Assembly (NCBI GenBank): GCA_016794505.1
Contig: JAEUJZ010000120.1
Location: 1-64,000, forward strand
Reading direction: 5' to 3'
Source: Myxococcales bacterium
GTDB lineage: Bacteria > Myxococcota_A > Polyangia > Palsa-1104 > JAEUJZ01
DNA: 64,000 nt
Shown piece after piece: positions 8,664-18,064 of the stretch; positions within the stretch are counted from its first letter, which is position 1; the number at the start of each line of letters is the position of its first letter. The position numbers and the translations under genes were made by a program. Under the pieces are notes generated by a model. The model had not been told where the DNA came from. It saw only the letters and a list, made by a program, of their open reading frames with translations, and did no database searches.

Positions 8664-9110
8664 CTACGGCGCGGTAATTGTCGCCGAGGTCTGACTGGGC
8701 TGACTGACCCCGCCTACCTGGGTCTCGACGACGGTGCGGTAGTGACGGCTCGGTCCGACGGCAACCGAGATGGTGATGTCGCGCTTGAGCGAGGTCTGTC
8801 CGCTGCCGCTTGCGTCTTGGCACTCGATCAGGTCTCTCCACACCGTCTCACTCAGCGCTTTGGAATACAGGCAGACCCGCATCCACAGAGTGGCGGGCGT
8901 ACCGCAGCGGAGCTCGCCAGACCCGGTGACGACCTTGGTCAGCGCCTCTAGGCTGGTGGTCGCGGTAATTGTGCAAGCCAGGTTGTCCGCCATATCGCCG
9001 CCTCCATCTGGGCCGGCATCCTCTGGCTGACTGGCATCCATCGGATTCGTCTGCGAGTGGCAGGCTGCAATCAGCGCTGAAAACAGGATGAAGCGAGTCA
9101 TCGTCCGCAT
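8664..9110 (-). CDS. small lipoprotein, function unknown
   Basis: 148 residues from ATG 9110; GGAGGA six bases upstream fixes the start. MRTMTRFILFSALIAACHSQ is a lipoprotein signal with lipobox IAAC, so the mature N-terminal cysteine is lipidated. An Asp/Gly/Pro-rich linker follows. The remaining 95 residues look like a beta-sandwich, with two cysteine pairs possible (LACTIT, LRCGTP, RVCLYS, IECQDA). No family recognised. It is downstream of, and on the same strand as, the gene at 9186-10556, with a 75-base gap. Confidence 0.7.
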   Translation of the reverse strand: MRTMTRFILFSALIAACHSQTNPMDASQPEDAGPDGGGDMADNLACTITATTSLEALTKVVTGSGELRCGTPATLWMRVCLYSKALSETVWRDLIECQDASGSGQTSLKRDITISVAVGPSRHYRTVVETQVGGVSQPSQTSATITAP

Positions 9111-9185
9111 GGGGTTCCTCCGGGACACGCCGCTCCCAGCCAAACGTGAGGCCAGCCCTGGCATCGTAGACATCAACGCGTGCGA

Positions 9186-10556
9186 CTAGCCAGTCGGCTG
9201 CGACAGCGGGGGCAGCATCGGGTTTAGTCGCGAGAGCCAGCCGACGATCTGCAGTCCGCTGCTGGTCAGCGAGTCGGCCTGTAACGTAGCACTGCCAATG
9301 TCGAAGGGCCCAAGATACTTGGCTCGCGGCAGACTCTGGCGGTCCTGCGCCGACCACTGGGCGCTGATCTTTAGATCGCGAATGGCCAGAAACGCCGACG
9401 GCAACATCGGAAACATGCCGGGATTGTGGTCGAGGGTTCCGCTCGAATACTCCCCCGCCTGCGAGCCGAACATGTACCAGCTATGCAGGTTGAGCAGGGC
9501 GCTTTTGAACCACGGACGCGTGATGTTCACCAGACAGAACCGGCACGAGATCTGGAAGTTTGTCGTCTGCGGCGTCATCGCTGCCGACAGAAGCTGCCGG
9601 TCGAGTACGCGCTGCAGCAGCACCCGCCGATCGACTGGTAGCTCGGCGCTGGGGACGACCGTGTACTTCTGGGCATCGATGTTGATGCGGTCTAGGCCCG
9701 GCAGCGCCGCCAGGCCCGGTGTCAGCCGCAGGTCCTTTTTGGCCGCCAGCGTCGCAGCCATATCGACGAAGCGGGCTGCTACGGCGCTATCTTCAAGGAC
9801 CGCGACTGGGCGCGATCCCATCAGCGCTCGGCGGCCGATCGCGCGGGTGATTGCGGGCTTAAGCGCCCGGCTGCGCAGTCCGTCCAGCGGCCTTGCCCCC
9901 GTAAGCTGCGTCCGCCGCGGGTCGAACGTGGCCAGGACGCTCTTGATGTGGCTCTGGATCTGGCTCTTGATCAGGGGGCTGTTGCCGCCGCTGGGTCGCA
10001 GCTTTAGGACCCCCTCGTCGATCAGGCGCTGACCGCCCTGCTGGATGAACGCCGAATCGGGACGCGCCGGCCGCACCTGGGCACTTGAGATGGACAGCGT
10101 CGGCCAGTGCTGCGATGCGGTCTCGCTGTACCAGTCGGTAGGCGTGGCGCGACAGGGGTAATAAAAGACGCTGGGATCGCGATTGCTGCCCTTTTGCCCC
10201 TGCGCGAATTCGAATTGCGCATCGGCAAATAGTTTATAAATAGGGTTTACAAGAAGATTATTAGGATCAGCGCCCAGCGGAATTGCACCCAAGATTAGTA
10301 TCTGATACAAATCATCAATCTCGAAACCAGAATTCTCGAATCGCAGCGGATTGGCGGTTGAAGCCATATTGCACAGCAGTGAAAATGTTTCCTCGGCAAT
10401 GTTCGCATCGTCGGGGCCAGTTGCAAATAACTTGAAATCAGCCGCCGACAACCCAATAGCAGGCCAGGCAAACTGAAAGTATGTCCCAGGCATCGAGGAC
10501 ACGCTCATCATCTGCGTCAGCATGTCATACAAGCCGGATATTAGATTTGTTATCAT
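9186..10556 (-). CDS. unknown protein sharing a C-terminal domain with its upstream neighbour
   Basis: 456 residues from ATG 10556, with AGGAAGG upstream. No signal peptide or membrane segment. The last 130 residues match the gene at 10674-12074: VNITRPWFKSALLNLHSWYM, MLPSAFLAIRDLKISAQW and LQIVGWLSRLNPMLPP against VTINRPWMSFHLLSTKGWNM, LLPTAFVVVRNVRISANW and VQVIGWISQIVPYCPP. The N-terminal 300 residues are not similar. I do not recognise the domain. The two genes share a strand and are separated by 117 bases, so are probably one operon. Cytosolic location is inferred from the lack of a signal. Confidence 0.75.
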   Translation of the reverse strand: MITNLISGLYDMLTQMMSVSSMPGTYFQFAWPAIGLSAADFKLFATGPDDANIAEETFSLLCNMASTANPLRFENSGFEIDDLYQILILGAIPLGADPNNLLVNPIYKLFADAQFEFAQGQKGSNRDPSVFYYPCRATPTDWYSETASQHWPTLSISSAQVRPARPDSAFIQQGGQRLIDEGVLKLRPSGGNSPLIKSQIQSHIKSVLATFDPRRTQLTGARPLDGLRSRALKPAITRAIGRRALMGSRPVAVLEDSAVAARFVDMAATLAAKKDLRLTPGLAALPGLDRINIDAQKYTVVPSAELPVDRRVLLQRVLDRQLLSAAMTPQTTNFQISCRFCLVNITRPWFKSALLNLHSWYMFGSQAGEYSSGTLDHNPGMFPMLPSAFLAIRDLKISAQWSAQDRQSLPRAKYLGPFDIGSATLQADSLTSSGLQIVGWLSRLNPMLPPLSQPTG

Positions 10557-10673
10557 GTTACCTTCCTATTTTTTTGGTTTGGACACCCAAGGGAAAGCCA
10601 GCGTGGGATGCCAGCGTTCCCCTGAGCGTCTTAATTACAGATTCGGACGCCGCAGGGGCACCAAGAATCCGAA

Positions 10674-12074
10674 TTAGACCGGCGGGCAGTACGGGACGAT
10701 CTGGCTAATCCAGCCGATTACCTGCACACCAGGGTTGATGATGGTGCCATTGGCAAATGCGGACGTGTAGGTCTCGTTCGACGATGCCCCGCCATATCCA
10801 CCAGAGATCTGGAAAGGCCCAATGCCGAATCCCCCCGATGCCTTGGTCTGGGCGCTGACAAAGTCGTAGTCGCTCCTAGACCAGTTGGCACTGATCCGCA
10901 CATTGCGTACGACCACAAAAGCCGTCGGCAGAAGCGGCATCAGGGATGCGCTTTGGTTGTTTTTACTGCCATTCGATAGCTGGCCCTTGCGGAACAAGTT
11001 CTGCATGTTCCAGCCCTTGGTCGATAGCAGATGGAACGACATCCAGGGGCGGTTGATGGTCACCAGCGAATACTCAAAGCTGATGCGGATGCCCATGGTC
11101 TCGGCGGTGACGTGGCGATGCGTCTTCTGAGTGCCGCCGCTGCCACCTATGCTAAAGAAGCCCAGGCTGAAGCCAGCCGAGCCACCATAGGACTTAAAGT
11201 CCGACGTGGCGTTGCGGACGAAGCTTCCCGAGGCCGTGTCGATGACCGTCCACTTGGTCGAGGAGCTACTGGAAAACCAGTCGGACGGTGACAGCGAGAC
11301 GCGGTGGATCAGCCCGCCAGTGCCGGTACCGGTGCCGGTCTCATCGAGATTGGCAGCATAGCCATTGAACAGATCCTGGGCTTTTTTGAAGGCTTTGCTT
11401 AACGCGTTCTGCGAGCTAGTCTGCTGAATAGCCAAAGCTTGTTCGATCTTATCAGCGAAGTTGCTACGCCAGGTATTATAGGCGCGCTGAACCGGGACCT
11501 GCAGTCCCGGCGACAGCAGTGGCCAGGTTGCACGGCCTTCCGTGGTCTGCTGCGCCGCGTTATAGGCCTGGACGTAGGCGCGCTGCTCAATCACATACGC
11601 ATCCTGGTTGACCTTGTAGTCGCGATATACTGGGGTATCGAGCGTCTTTTCCGAGACCTCGCCGGTATCGGGGTCGGTTACGTTCACCTTGCGATACAGC
11701 GTGGCCCAGGCATCGTTTAGCTGCTTGACGATCTGCGGATCTTCTGGCTGCGTGGGTATCTGGACGTTATCCATGATATCGCCATACATTTTGGTAATCG
11801 AACGACCGCTGGCGGCATACAGGGTCGAGAGATTGATCGCATCATCAACCAGACGAGCCGTGTTGACCGCGCTGGCCTGGCTGCCGTTGCTATTGCCAGG
11901 CGTCCAAGGATTGCGATACGACGATGATAGGATACGAAAACCGGGCTTCATCAGCGATAGCACGGTGGTCGATGACGCCATAAGCGGACGCCCGCCAGGC
12001 GCCGCCTTGGTCAACGAATCAAAGATACCGTCGAATACGCCTTGGACTAGCTGATTGGTTTCTTCTGGGGTCAT
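10674..12074 (-). CDS. unknown protein, diverged tandem partner of the 9186 gene
   Basis: 466 residues from ATG 12074, with AAGGAG seven bases upstream; longer upstream frames are shadow. Residues 1-240 are helical and polar (VNQDAYVIEQRAYVQAYNAA). A Gly/Thr linker (TGTGTGTGG) separates them from a beta-rich C-terminal half with Gly/Ser repeats (GGSAGFSLGFFSIGGSGG) and the domain shared with the downstream gene (NRPWMSFHLLSTKGWNM, GVQVIGWISQIVPYCPP). There is no signal peptide. The helical-stalk plus beta-rich head arrangement, with amphipathic Gly/Ser strands, would suit a secreted effector or pore-former released without a Sec signal. That is speculation. Confidence 0.75.
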   Translation of the reverse strand: MTPEETNQLVQGVFDGIFDSLTKAAPGGRPLMASSTTVLSLMKPGFRILSSSYRNPWTPGNSNGSQASAVNTARLVDDAINLSTLYAASGRSITKMYGDIMDNVQIPTQPEDPQIVKQLNDAWATLYRKVNVTDPDTGEVSEKTLDTPVYRDYKVNQDAYVIEQRAYVQAYNAAQQTTEGRATWPLLSPGLQVPVQRAYNTWRSNFADKIEQALAIQQTSSQNALSKAFKKAQDLFNGYAANLDETGTGTGTGGLIHRVSLSPSDWFSSSSSTKWTVIDTASGSFVRNATSDFKSYGGSAGFSLGFFSIGGSGGTQKTHRHVTAETMGIRISFEYSLVTINRPWMSFHLLSTKGWNMQNLFRKGQLSNGSKNNQSASLMPLLPTAFVVVRNVRISANWSRSDYDFVSAQTKASGGFGIGPFQISGGYGGASSNETYTSAFANGTIINPGVQVIGWISQIVPYCPPV

Positions 12075-12613
12075 CGCGTGCTCCTTGGATGAATGTCTGC
12101 CGCTGATGCAAGAGCCTCCAAAGACCCGCGCGAGCCTTACTTGACTCGACGGGCTGAGGCTTGCGCATGGCCTACAGCAACCGCAATGCCATCTCGCCGC
12201 CTCCCCCCAAGACCGCTTCGGTCGCCGGAGTCCCGTCCGAGGCCCCCCGGCCTTGCGGACCCGCATGCGGCGGCTTTGCCGCGCCACACCTTGGTGCGCA
12301 ACTGGGCGTGCCGACTAGACGCATCGTGCTGATCTGCCCCACCTTTCTGGGCGCTCAAGTGCCCGCGACCGCCTCACGCGGGCCTCTTGCTCGGGTGGTA
12401 GCTCACGCCTGCCGCGGCAGCGGCTTCCGGGGAGGAATGGTCCGCTTCGCCCCTGCTTCACCACGTCGCAGAGCTTGGAAGTCTCGGCCTGCTCCTTCCG
12501 GTACTTCTCGCGCTGAGCCGCCGTCATGCGGTGGGTCTCCCGCATGTGTCGGCTCAGCCCTTCCTGGCGCTGTTGCGACCCTCTCGCGTGCTCGCCGGCA
12601 TCGGACCCACCGC
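12075..12613. other. 539-base gap, no supported gene
   Basis: This lies upstream of the 12074 gene start and downstream of hflC. Frames here are short, Arg/Pro-rich and lack ribosome sites. An inverted repeat at 12602-12625 (arms CGGACCC/GGGTCCG, 10-base loop) overlaps the hflC stop and could form a hairpin in the hflC mRNA, but no U-tract follows. Confidence 0.5.
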
Positions 12614-12625
12614 TTATCGGGTCCG
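12602..12625 (-). terminator. hairpin at the hflC stop codon, weak terminator candidate
   Basis: Seven-base perfect arms CGGACCC and GGGTCCG flank a 10-base loop that contains the hflC stop. There is no T-run, so intrinsic termination is uncertain; it may only protect the transcript end. Confidence 0.3.
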
Positions 12626-13597
12626 CACACGGACTTCGGGACTCATTCCCTTTAGGAACTTGAAGAGGTCACTGCCAGTGGACAGGATCACGGTCGTGTT
12701 CTGACCGATGATGGACTTGTAGGACTGCAGGGTCCGCGTGAATTCATAAAATGCAACGGCTTGCGGACTCTGGTTGTAGGCGTTGGCGTAGATTTCGCTG
12801 GCCTTCGCGTCCGCTACGCCGCGAATCTCTTCGACCTGCCGATAGGCCTCGGACTGTATTCTGTTCAGCTCACGGACTCTGTTGCCTCGGATCCGGGCTG
12901 CCTCACCGTGTCCTTCCGATAGGAAGCGCTCTGCGATCTGCCGTCGCTCGCTGGTCATGCGCTCGTAGATCTTCGGGCGCACACTCTCGTTGTAGTTGAT
13001 TCGCTTGAAGCGGATATCGAGCAGCTCGATTCCGAACACGCGTACCTTTTCCGCAGCCGCAGAAAAGATCTCTCGTTCGACAAGCTGGCGTCCCTTTTTG
13101 ACCGGCAGCAGAGCGCCTATCTCGGACCTTCGCTCGGCATCTGTCAAAAGGGTATCGCGCAGGGGCACGCGGTCCTTGGTCGTTCGGATGATCTCGATTA
13201 GCTCGTGCTTGGCGACCGCGTTGCGCGTCTCGCTGCCCAAGATGTCGTCGAGTCGTGACTGCGCGCTGCGTTCGTCGCGCAGCCGCAGATAGTACTGAAG
13301 GGGATCGGTGATTCGCCAGCGCGCGAACAGGTCGACCGAGACATAGAGCTTGTCCTTTGTCGGCATGTCCGATGGCGTTCCATCCCATTCAAGCACCCGC
13401 TTGTCGATCGGGTGAATGTCCTGAATGAAGGGCAGCTTGACCTTCAGCCCGGCGGAGGTCACCGCAGCACCGACCGGTTTGCCGAACTGAGTGACAATCA
13501 CCTGCTCGACCTCGTTCACCGAATAGATCGAGCTCAGCAAGACATAGGTTCCGATGGCCAAGAGCGACAGAATCACTGCCTGCGGTAGCCGGGTCAT
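12614..13597 (-). CDS. hflC: HflC, SPFH-domain regulator of the FtsH protease
   Basis: 327 residues. One N-terminal membrane anchor (AVILSLLAIGTYVLLSSIYS) is followed by the SPFH/Band-7 domain (VNEVEQVIVTQFGKPVGAAV, LYVSVDLFARWRITDPLQYY). A charged helical segment follows (EIRGVADAKASEIYANAYNQ), then the conserved FYEFTRTLQSYKSII region. Together with HflK it forms the periplasm-facing complex that encloses FtsH and modulates membrane-protein turnover. The start overlaps the hflK stop by four bases (ATGA), which implies translational coupling. Length and motif order are normal for the family. Confidence 0.95.
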   Translation of the reverse strand: MTRLPQAVILSLLAIGTYVLLSSIYSVNEVEQVIVTQFGKPVGAAVTSAGLKVKLPFIQDIHPIDKRVLEWDGTPSDMPTKDKLYVSVDLFARWRITDPLQYYLRLRDERSAQSRLDDILGSETRNAVAKHELIEIIRTTKDRVPLRDTLLTDAERRSEIGALLPVKKGRQLVEREIFSAAAEKVRVFGIELLDIRFKRINYNESVRPKIYERMTSERRQIAERFLSEGHGEAARIRGNRVRELNRIQSEAYRQVEEIRGVADAKASEIYANAYNQSPQAVAFYEFTRTLQSYKSIIGQNTTVILSTGSDLFKFLKGMSPEVRVRTR

Positions 13598-14655
13598 GGT
13601 GAGTCTCCCTTCTGGGAGTTGAGGTTCAGCAAAGGCAAGAGGCCGCGCGTCTGCTCATCCACGACGAACTTCGAGCGGATGCTCGGCATAACGTCCTGCA
13701 ACGTCTCGATGTAGATGCGGCGCCGCGTGACCTCTGGGGCCTTGATGTACTCCGCCAGCAAGGCGTTGAAGCGAGCGACATCCCCTTGCGCTTCATTGAG
13801 CCGCTTGATCCGATAGCCATCCGCCTCTCGGATTCGCTGATCTTTCTCTCCCTCAGCCAGCGGAATTACTTTGTTGTAGTCGCGACGGGCTTCGTTGATC
13901 AGCTTCTGTTTCTCCTGCTGGGCTTGGTTCACTTCGTTGAAGGAATCCTGCACCGGCCTGGGTGGATTGATGTTCTTGAGCTGCACCTGATCGATGCTGA
14001 TCCCCATTGCGTACTTGGTCGAAAGCGCCTGCATCTTGGCCAGCGCTTCCATCTCGATGTCCTGCCGGCCGATGGTAATCACCTCATCCACGGTGCGGTC
14101 GCCGACGACCTCACGCATGACGGACTCGGACACATAGCGCAAGGTCTGACTTGATTCCCGAACTTCAAAAAGGAACTTCACCGGATCCGCGATGCGGTAT
14201 TGCACCACCCACTCCACCAGTGCGGCGTTCAGGTCCCCCGTCACCATCTGCGTCTCTCGATTGGAGTCCTGCGGACGAGGACCCTGATATGGATCGGTGG
14301 CACCTGGCGTGGTGAATCCGAACTCCTGCTTCAACTGGCGCTTGACCGGAACGAATGTGACGGCATCAACGCCCAGCGGCAGCTTCATATGCAGCCCCGG
14401 CGGAACGACCCTGAGATATCTGCCGAAGCGCTGCACCACAGCGACAGAATCGCTGGGCACCGCGTAGTAAGCCGTCCAGACGAGCGGGATGGCCAGAACG
14501 AACAGAGAAAGGATGCTGGCTCCGCGCAGACCCCGAGGTATCAGCTGCTGCAGTCGAGCCGTTGCATTGCGGCCTCGCGTCTTGATTCCGGATTGACTGG
14601 CTGGATCGGGCTCACTGAGTCCGTCATGGTTCGCGTCGTCCTGCTTTGATTGCAT
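13594..14655 (-). CDS. hflK: HflK, SPFH-domain partner of HflC
   Basis: 353 residues from ATG 14655; GAGGAG upstream supports this start over longer frames. A cytosolic N-terminus of about 45 residues is followed by a single membrane segment (ILSLFVLAIPLVWTAYYAV) and the SPFH domain (VPSDSVAVVQRFGRYLRVVP, TGDLNAALVEWVVQYRIADP). The helical coiled region contains FNEVNQAQQEKQKLINEARR and IPLAEGEKDQRIREADGY. It pairs with HflC to control FtsH. It lacks the Gly/Pro-rich N-terminal tail common in enterobacterial HflK. First gene of a two-gene operon with hflC. Confidence 0.95.
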   Translation of the reverse strand: MQSKQDDANHDGLSEPDPASQSGIKTRGRNATARLQQLIPRGLRGASILSLFVLAIPLVWTAYYAVPSDSVAVVQRFGRYLRVVPPGLHMKLPLGVDAVTFVPVKRQLKQEFGFTTPGATDPYQGPRPQDSNRETQMVTGDLNAALVEWVVQYRIADPVKFLFEVRESSQTLRYVSESVMREVVGDRTVDEVITIGRQDIEMEALAKMQALSTKYAMGISIDQVQLKNINPPRPVQDSFNEVNQAQQEKQKLINEARRDYNKVIPLAEGEKDQRIREADGYRIKRLNEAQGDVARFNALLAEYIKAPEVTRRRIYIETLQDVMPSIRSKFVVDEQTRGLLPLLNLNSQKGDSP

Positions 14656-15520
14656 TGGAATTCTCCTCGATTCGGAATGCCTACGGCCCAACCCCAGAAC
14701 AAGTGAGGACAGGGCGGGGCTCGCAGGGCGTACCTGGGCAGACTCTCTTTTTCGAACGGCGTCTTGATGCGTGCAGTGTCGTAGACCCTCCACAGCACTG
14801 GCTGGCCGCTGGCCGCGTACTGAATCTGCGTCGCAAACTCCGTCGTACCCTTCCTGTCTTCCACCCGCTGGGCAAAGTCCAGGGCCCCAGGCGCCCGGCT
14901 CTCCAAAAGCCGACGGGACTGCTTGGGTCGGCGCGCTGCCTCGAATCGCTGCGGCTCACCTGGATAGCGGCCTTCGAGCAGGGTGTTCTGCTTTCGGAGT
15001 TGGTTCTCCTCGATGCGCTCGTTGTCCAGCGTCGCCTGCGCATCGAATCCCCGCGCATCCAACTGGATCAGGCTGAACTTCTCATGAAGTTAGAGCTCGG
15101 GCCCACGTGGCGTGGACACCGGTATGCCGTGGCCTCAGTCTGGCGAGAGAGCGAGTTCCACGAGGGAGTTCGCCATCGAGCGTTCGTACACAGCAAGAAC
15201 TGCGCCGCGAGCATTCACGCACGGAAGCCCACACGCGGCCCGAGATCGCTTGGGAGGGCTGTGGAGGCTCCCCATGCTGCGACGTACCTGCGTCGTCGTA
15301 TGCACAGCCGTTTGATCGCAGCGTGCCAGATCCGCGCAGTGTCCCAATTCCGCACAATCCATGTAGGCATGTCGAGCCGTGACACGGCTGGATCGCTGCA
15401 CCGTTTGACGGCTCGGCGGGAGGGGTCCAGGCCGCGATGTCTTGTGGACGGTGTCCCGGAACAATTGATGCAAGGGTTGCTTCCTGAGCACCTCGTGCGG
15501 GTGCTGTGGGAGCGTCGGGC
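14656..15520. other. 865-base region between hflK and the exporter operon
   Basis: Apart from the possible degraded gene at 14694-15080 nothing is supported. The remaining frames on both strands are Arg/Ser-rich shadows. Divergent promoters for hflK and the exporter should lie here, but no convincing -35/-10 or -24/-12 pair was seen. Confidence 0.4.
14694..15080 (-). pseudogene. possible degraded gene, weak DUF6624 resemblance
   Basis: A minus-strand open stretch reads FSLIQLDARGFDAQATLDNE, then RIEENQLRKQNTLLEGRYPG, then ALDFAQRVEDRKGTTEFATQ and WRVYDTARIKTPFEKESL. The composition is protein-like (Glu/Gln/Leu) unlike the other frames here. RVEDRKGTTEFATQIQ recalls the VRVNxGxPQxYGTQ segment of DUF6624 proteins. 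There is no ATG or ribosome site, and a stop lies about 30 bases upstream, so it is probably a fragment. Low certainty. Confidence 0.3.
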
Positions 15521-16780
15521 GTGAGCAAGGAAACGACAAGATGGCGGGCTGGGATCGCTCTGGCCGCAGGTGCGGCCCTTATCACAGCGAGCGTCGTTGT
15601 GTGGCGGGGGCTTGGCCCGCAGGTGGTGGTCGTGGCGGTCGAGCGACGCGAGATCGTCCAGACCGTGATCGTCAGCGGTCGGGTGTTGCCGCTGTCGCGG
15701 GTCAACGTGGGCAGCCTAGTTGCTGGCGTCGTCACCCAGGTCGCAGTGCAAGAAGGCAGTCATGTGCGCCCTGGTGACTTGCTGGTGCAGCTCGAAGACT
15801 CCGAGTCGAAAGCGGCGCTGCGGCTGGCCAAGGCCGGGCTACGTCAGGCACTCGCGAAGCTCAGCCAGCTGCGCCACATCACCGGGCCGGTGGCGAGCGA
15901 GACCCACAAGCAGGCCGACGCCAACCTCGCGCTGGCGAAGCGCAGCTACCAGCGGCAGATCGAGCTGCTACAGGGGGCGGGCGCAGTTCCCTCACAGGTC
16001 GATGAAGCCAAGCGGGCACTCGATGTCGCGCAGAGCCAGTACAACTCCACCGAGCAGCAAGCCATCGGCAGCGGCCCCCATGGCGCCGAGCGCGCGGTGT
16101 CGAGAGCTGGCCACGCGCAGGCCATCGCCACCGTGGGCCAGGCCAAGGTTCGAGTCGCTGAGTCACACATCACCGCCGCGGTTGCCGGAGTGGTCTTGCT
16201 ACGCTCGGTCGAGCCCGGTGATCTGGTACAGCCCGGCCGAACCATGCTGGTGCTGACCCGCGATGGCCAGACCTTGCTGAGCGTCCAGCCCGACGAGAAG
16301 AACCTCGCCCAGCTGCGCCTGGGCCAGTCCGCGCTGGCCGCTGCCGAAGCATTTCCCATGCAGCCGTTTGCCGCCACGGTCTCGTATCTGGCGCCCTCCA
16401 TCGACCCGCAGCGCGGCACCGTCGAGGTGCGGCTCGCAGTCCCCGCTCCACCCGCCTTTCTGCGGCCGGACATGACGGTCTCTGTGAACATCGAGGTCGG
16501 GCGACATCCGGCGGCGCTGGTGGTGCCCAACGACGCGGTGCAGGACGCTCGCTCCGCGCAGCCCTGGGTGCTTCTGATCAAAGACCCGCGCAACGACCGC
16601 TACATCGAGCGCCGCCCGGTCGAGCTGGGCCTGCGCGGCGAAGGCCTGGTCCAAATCCTGCGCGGTCTCAGCGGGCACGAGTCGGTGGTCCTGCCCGGCA
16701 GCACCAAGCTCACGCCCGGTCAGCGCGTCCGTATCCGCGCTTCTCCTCCCCCTGCCCTTCCCCCCCTTCAGAGAGGCTAG
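15521..16780 (+). CDS. periplasmic adaptor (HlyD/MacA-type membrane fusion protein) of an ABC exporter
   Basis: 419 residues from GTG 15521 (GGGAG nine bases upstream); a GTG at 15506 is the alternative. An N-terminal membrane anchor (GIALAAGAALITASVVVW) precedes a lipoyl half-motif (IVQTVIVSGRVLPLSRVNVG, VAVQEGSHVRPGDLLVQLED), an alpha-hairpin (130-210), the second lipoyl half (ITAAVAGVVLLRSVEPGDLV), then a beta-barrel and membrane-proximal domain. Such adaptors bridge an inner-membrane ABC transporter to an outer-membrane channel. It is followed four bases later by the permease gene and then the ATPase gene. The order matches cyanobacterial DevBCA and MacAB-like exporters. No TolC homologue is in the window; substrate unknown. 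Confidence 0.9.
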   Translation: MSKETTRWRAGIALAAGAALITASVVVWRGLGPQVVVVAVERREIVQTVIVSGRVLPLSRVNVGSLVAGVVTQVAVQEGSHVRPGDLLVQLEDSESKAALRLAKAGLRQALAKLSQLRHITGPVASETHKQADANLALAKRSYQRQIELLQGAGAVPSQVDEAKRALDVAQSQYNSTEQQAIGSGPHGAERAVSRAGHAQAIATVGQAKVRVAESHITAAVAGVVLLRSVEPGDLVQPGRTMLVLTRDGQTLLSVQPDEKNLAQLRLGQSALAAAEAFPMQPFAATVSYLAPSIDPQRGTVEVRLAVPAPPAFLRPDMTVSVNIEVGRHPAALVVPNDAVQDARSAQPWVLLIKDPRNDRYIERRPVELGLRGEGLVQILRGLSGHESVVLPGSTKLTPGQRVRIRASPPPALPPLQRG

Positions 16781-16783
16781 CCC

Positions 16784-18064
16784 ATGCCGTTCGAGTGGTT
16801 TGTCGCGCTGCGCTACCTCCGCGATGGCAAGCTGCAGACTGCGCTGATCCTGGGCGCGGTGTCGCTGGGGGTCGCGGTGGTGGTGTTCTTGTCGGCGCTG
16901 ATCAGCGGGCTCCAGACCAGCTTGATTGGCAAGACGCTCGGCTCGCAAGCGCACGTGGTCGTTCATCCCCCGGACCTTGAAGCACGGGTGTTGGTGGCAA
17001 CGCGGCAGGCCGGGCAGCTCCTGTCAGCGCGGATCGAAAAGCCATCCCAGCGCTTGCAGTCGATCGCCGACTGGCCGCAGGTCCTCGCCGACATCAATCG
17101 CCAACCCGGTGTGGTGGCGACCTCGCCGTTGGTGTTGGGGGCGGCGTTTGTCGTGCGCGGTGCCGCCAGCAAAGCTGTGTCGGTGCGCGGCATCGAGCCC
17201 GAGAGCTTCCGCCACATCATCCAGCTCGCCGAAAAGACCACGGCGGGTCGCTACCAGATTCGCGGTGCCGAAGTCATGCTGGGGGTCGATCTGGCCACGG
17301 ACTTTGGGCTCTCTCTGGGCGACAAGATCCGTCTGATCACCAGCGTCGGCAAACGTGCCAGCGCAAGCGACGGCGGCGGCACTTCCACCGGAGGGCTTGG
17401 CGTCGTGCCAGCCGACGTGTTCACAGTGGTAGGGCTGTTTGACCTGGGCGCCAAGGACATCAACGAGCGGCTCGTCTTCATCCCCCTGCGCTCGGCCCAG
17501 ACCCTCTTTGACCTCGCTTCCGGGGTGTCCAGCCTCGAAGTCCGTGTCGCCGAGATCTTCGCCGCCGAGCAGACGGCTCAGGCAATTGCCCAGCGCAGCG
17601 GCCTGGTCGCCGATAGCTGGACCCGCACCAATCCGCAGCTCCTTGTCGCCCTCCAGTCCCAGGCCAGCTCGAAGAATGTGATCCTGTTTTTCATCACCCT
17701 GACCGTGGCCTTGGGGATCGCCTCCGTGCTGATCGTCAGCGTCGTCCAAAAGTCGCGCGAGATCGGCATCATGCGAGCCGTCGGGACCTCGCGAGCACGC
17801 ATTCTGCGGGTGTTCCTGATCCAAGGGGGGCTATTTGGCTTTACCGGCTCGCTGCTGGGCTGCGGGATGGGCTACGTGCTGGCTACGACGTTTGTCGGAC
17901 TGTCAAAGACCGCAGATGGCTCGCCGATGTTTCCGATTCAGCTGACGCCAATGCTGCTTGTCGGCACCACGGTGCTGGCCACCAGCGTCGGGCTGCTGGC
18001 GGCAGTAGCCCCAGCGCGACGGGCGGCGCGGCTCGACCCTGCCGAGGTGATTCGCTATGGCTGA
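16784..18064 (+). CDS. FtsX/LolC-type ABC permease
   Basis: 426 residues. One N-terminal transmembrane helix (ALILGAVSLGVAVVVFLSAL) is followed by a large periplasmic domain of about 240 residues (MacB_PCD-like, containing VVATSPLVLGAAFVVRGAA). Three C-terminal helices form the FtsX domain (VILFFITLTVALGIASVLIV, GGLFGFTGSLLGCGMGYVLA, LVGTTVLATSVGLLAAVAPA), ending in the typical RRAARLDPAEVIRYG. Unlike MacB it carries no fused ATPase; that is the next gene, which overlaps by eight bases. These permeases act as mechanotransducers driving a periplasmic adaptor rather than as classical channels. Confidence 0.92.
   Translation: MPFEWFVALRYLRDGKLQTALILGAVSLGVAVVVFLSALISGLQTSLIGKTLGSQAHVVVHPPDLEARVLVATRQAGQLLSARIEKPSQRLQSIADWPQVLADINRQPGVVATSPLVLGAAFVVRGAASKAVSVRGIEPESFRHIIQLAEKTTAGRYQIRGAEVMLGVDLATDFGLSLGDKIRLITSVGKRASASDGGGTSTGGLGVVPADVFTVVGLFDLGAKDINERLVFIPLRSAQTLFDLASGVSSLEVRVAEIFAAEQTAQAIAQRSGLVADSWTRTNPQLLVALQSQASSKNVILFFITLTVALGIASVLIVSVVQKSREIGIMRAVGTSRARILRVFLIQGGLFGFTGSLLGCGMGYVLATTFVGLSKTADGSPMFPIQLTPMLLVGTTVLATSVGLLAAVAPARRAARLDPAEVIRYG

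Noticed and set aside
16199..17824. Long minus-strand frames antisense to the adaptor and permease genes
   Set aside because: They mirror well-recognised exporter genes; Asp/Gly/Gln/His-rich composition and no ribosome sites.
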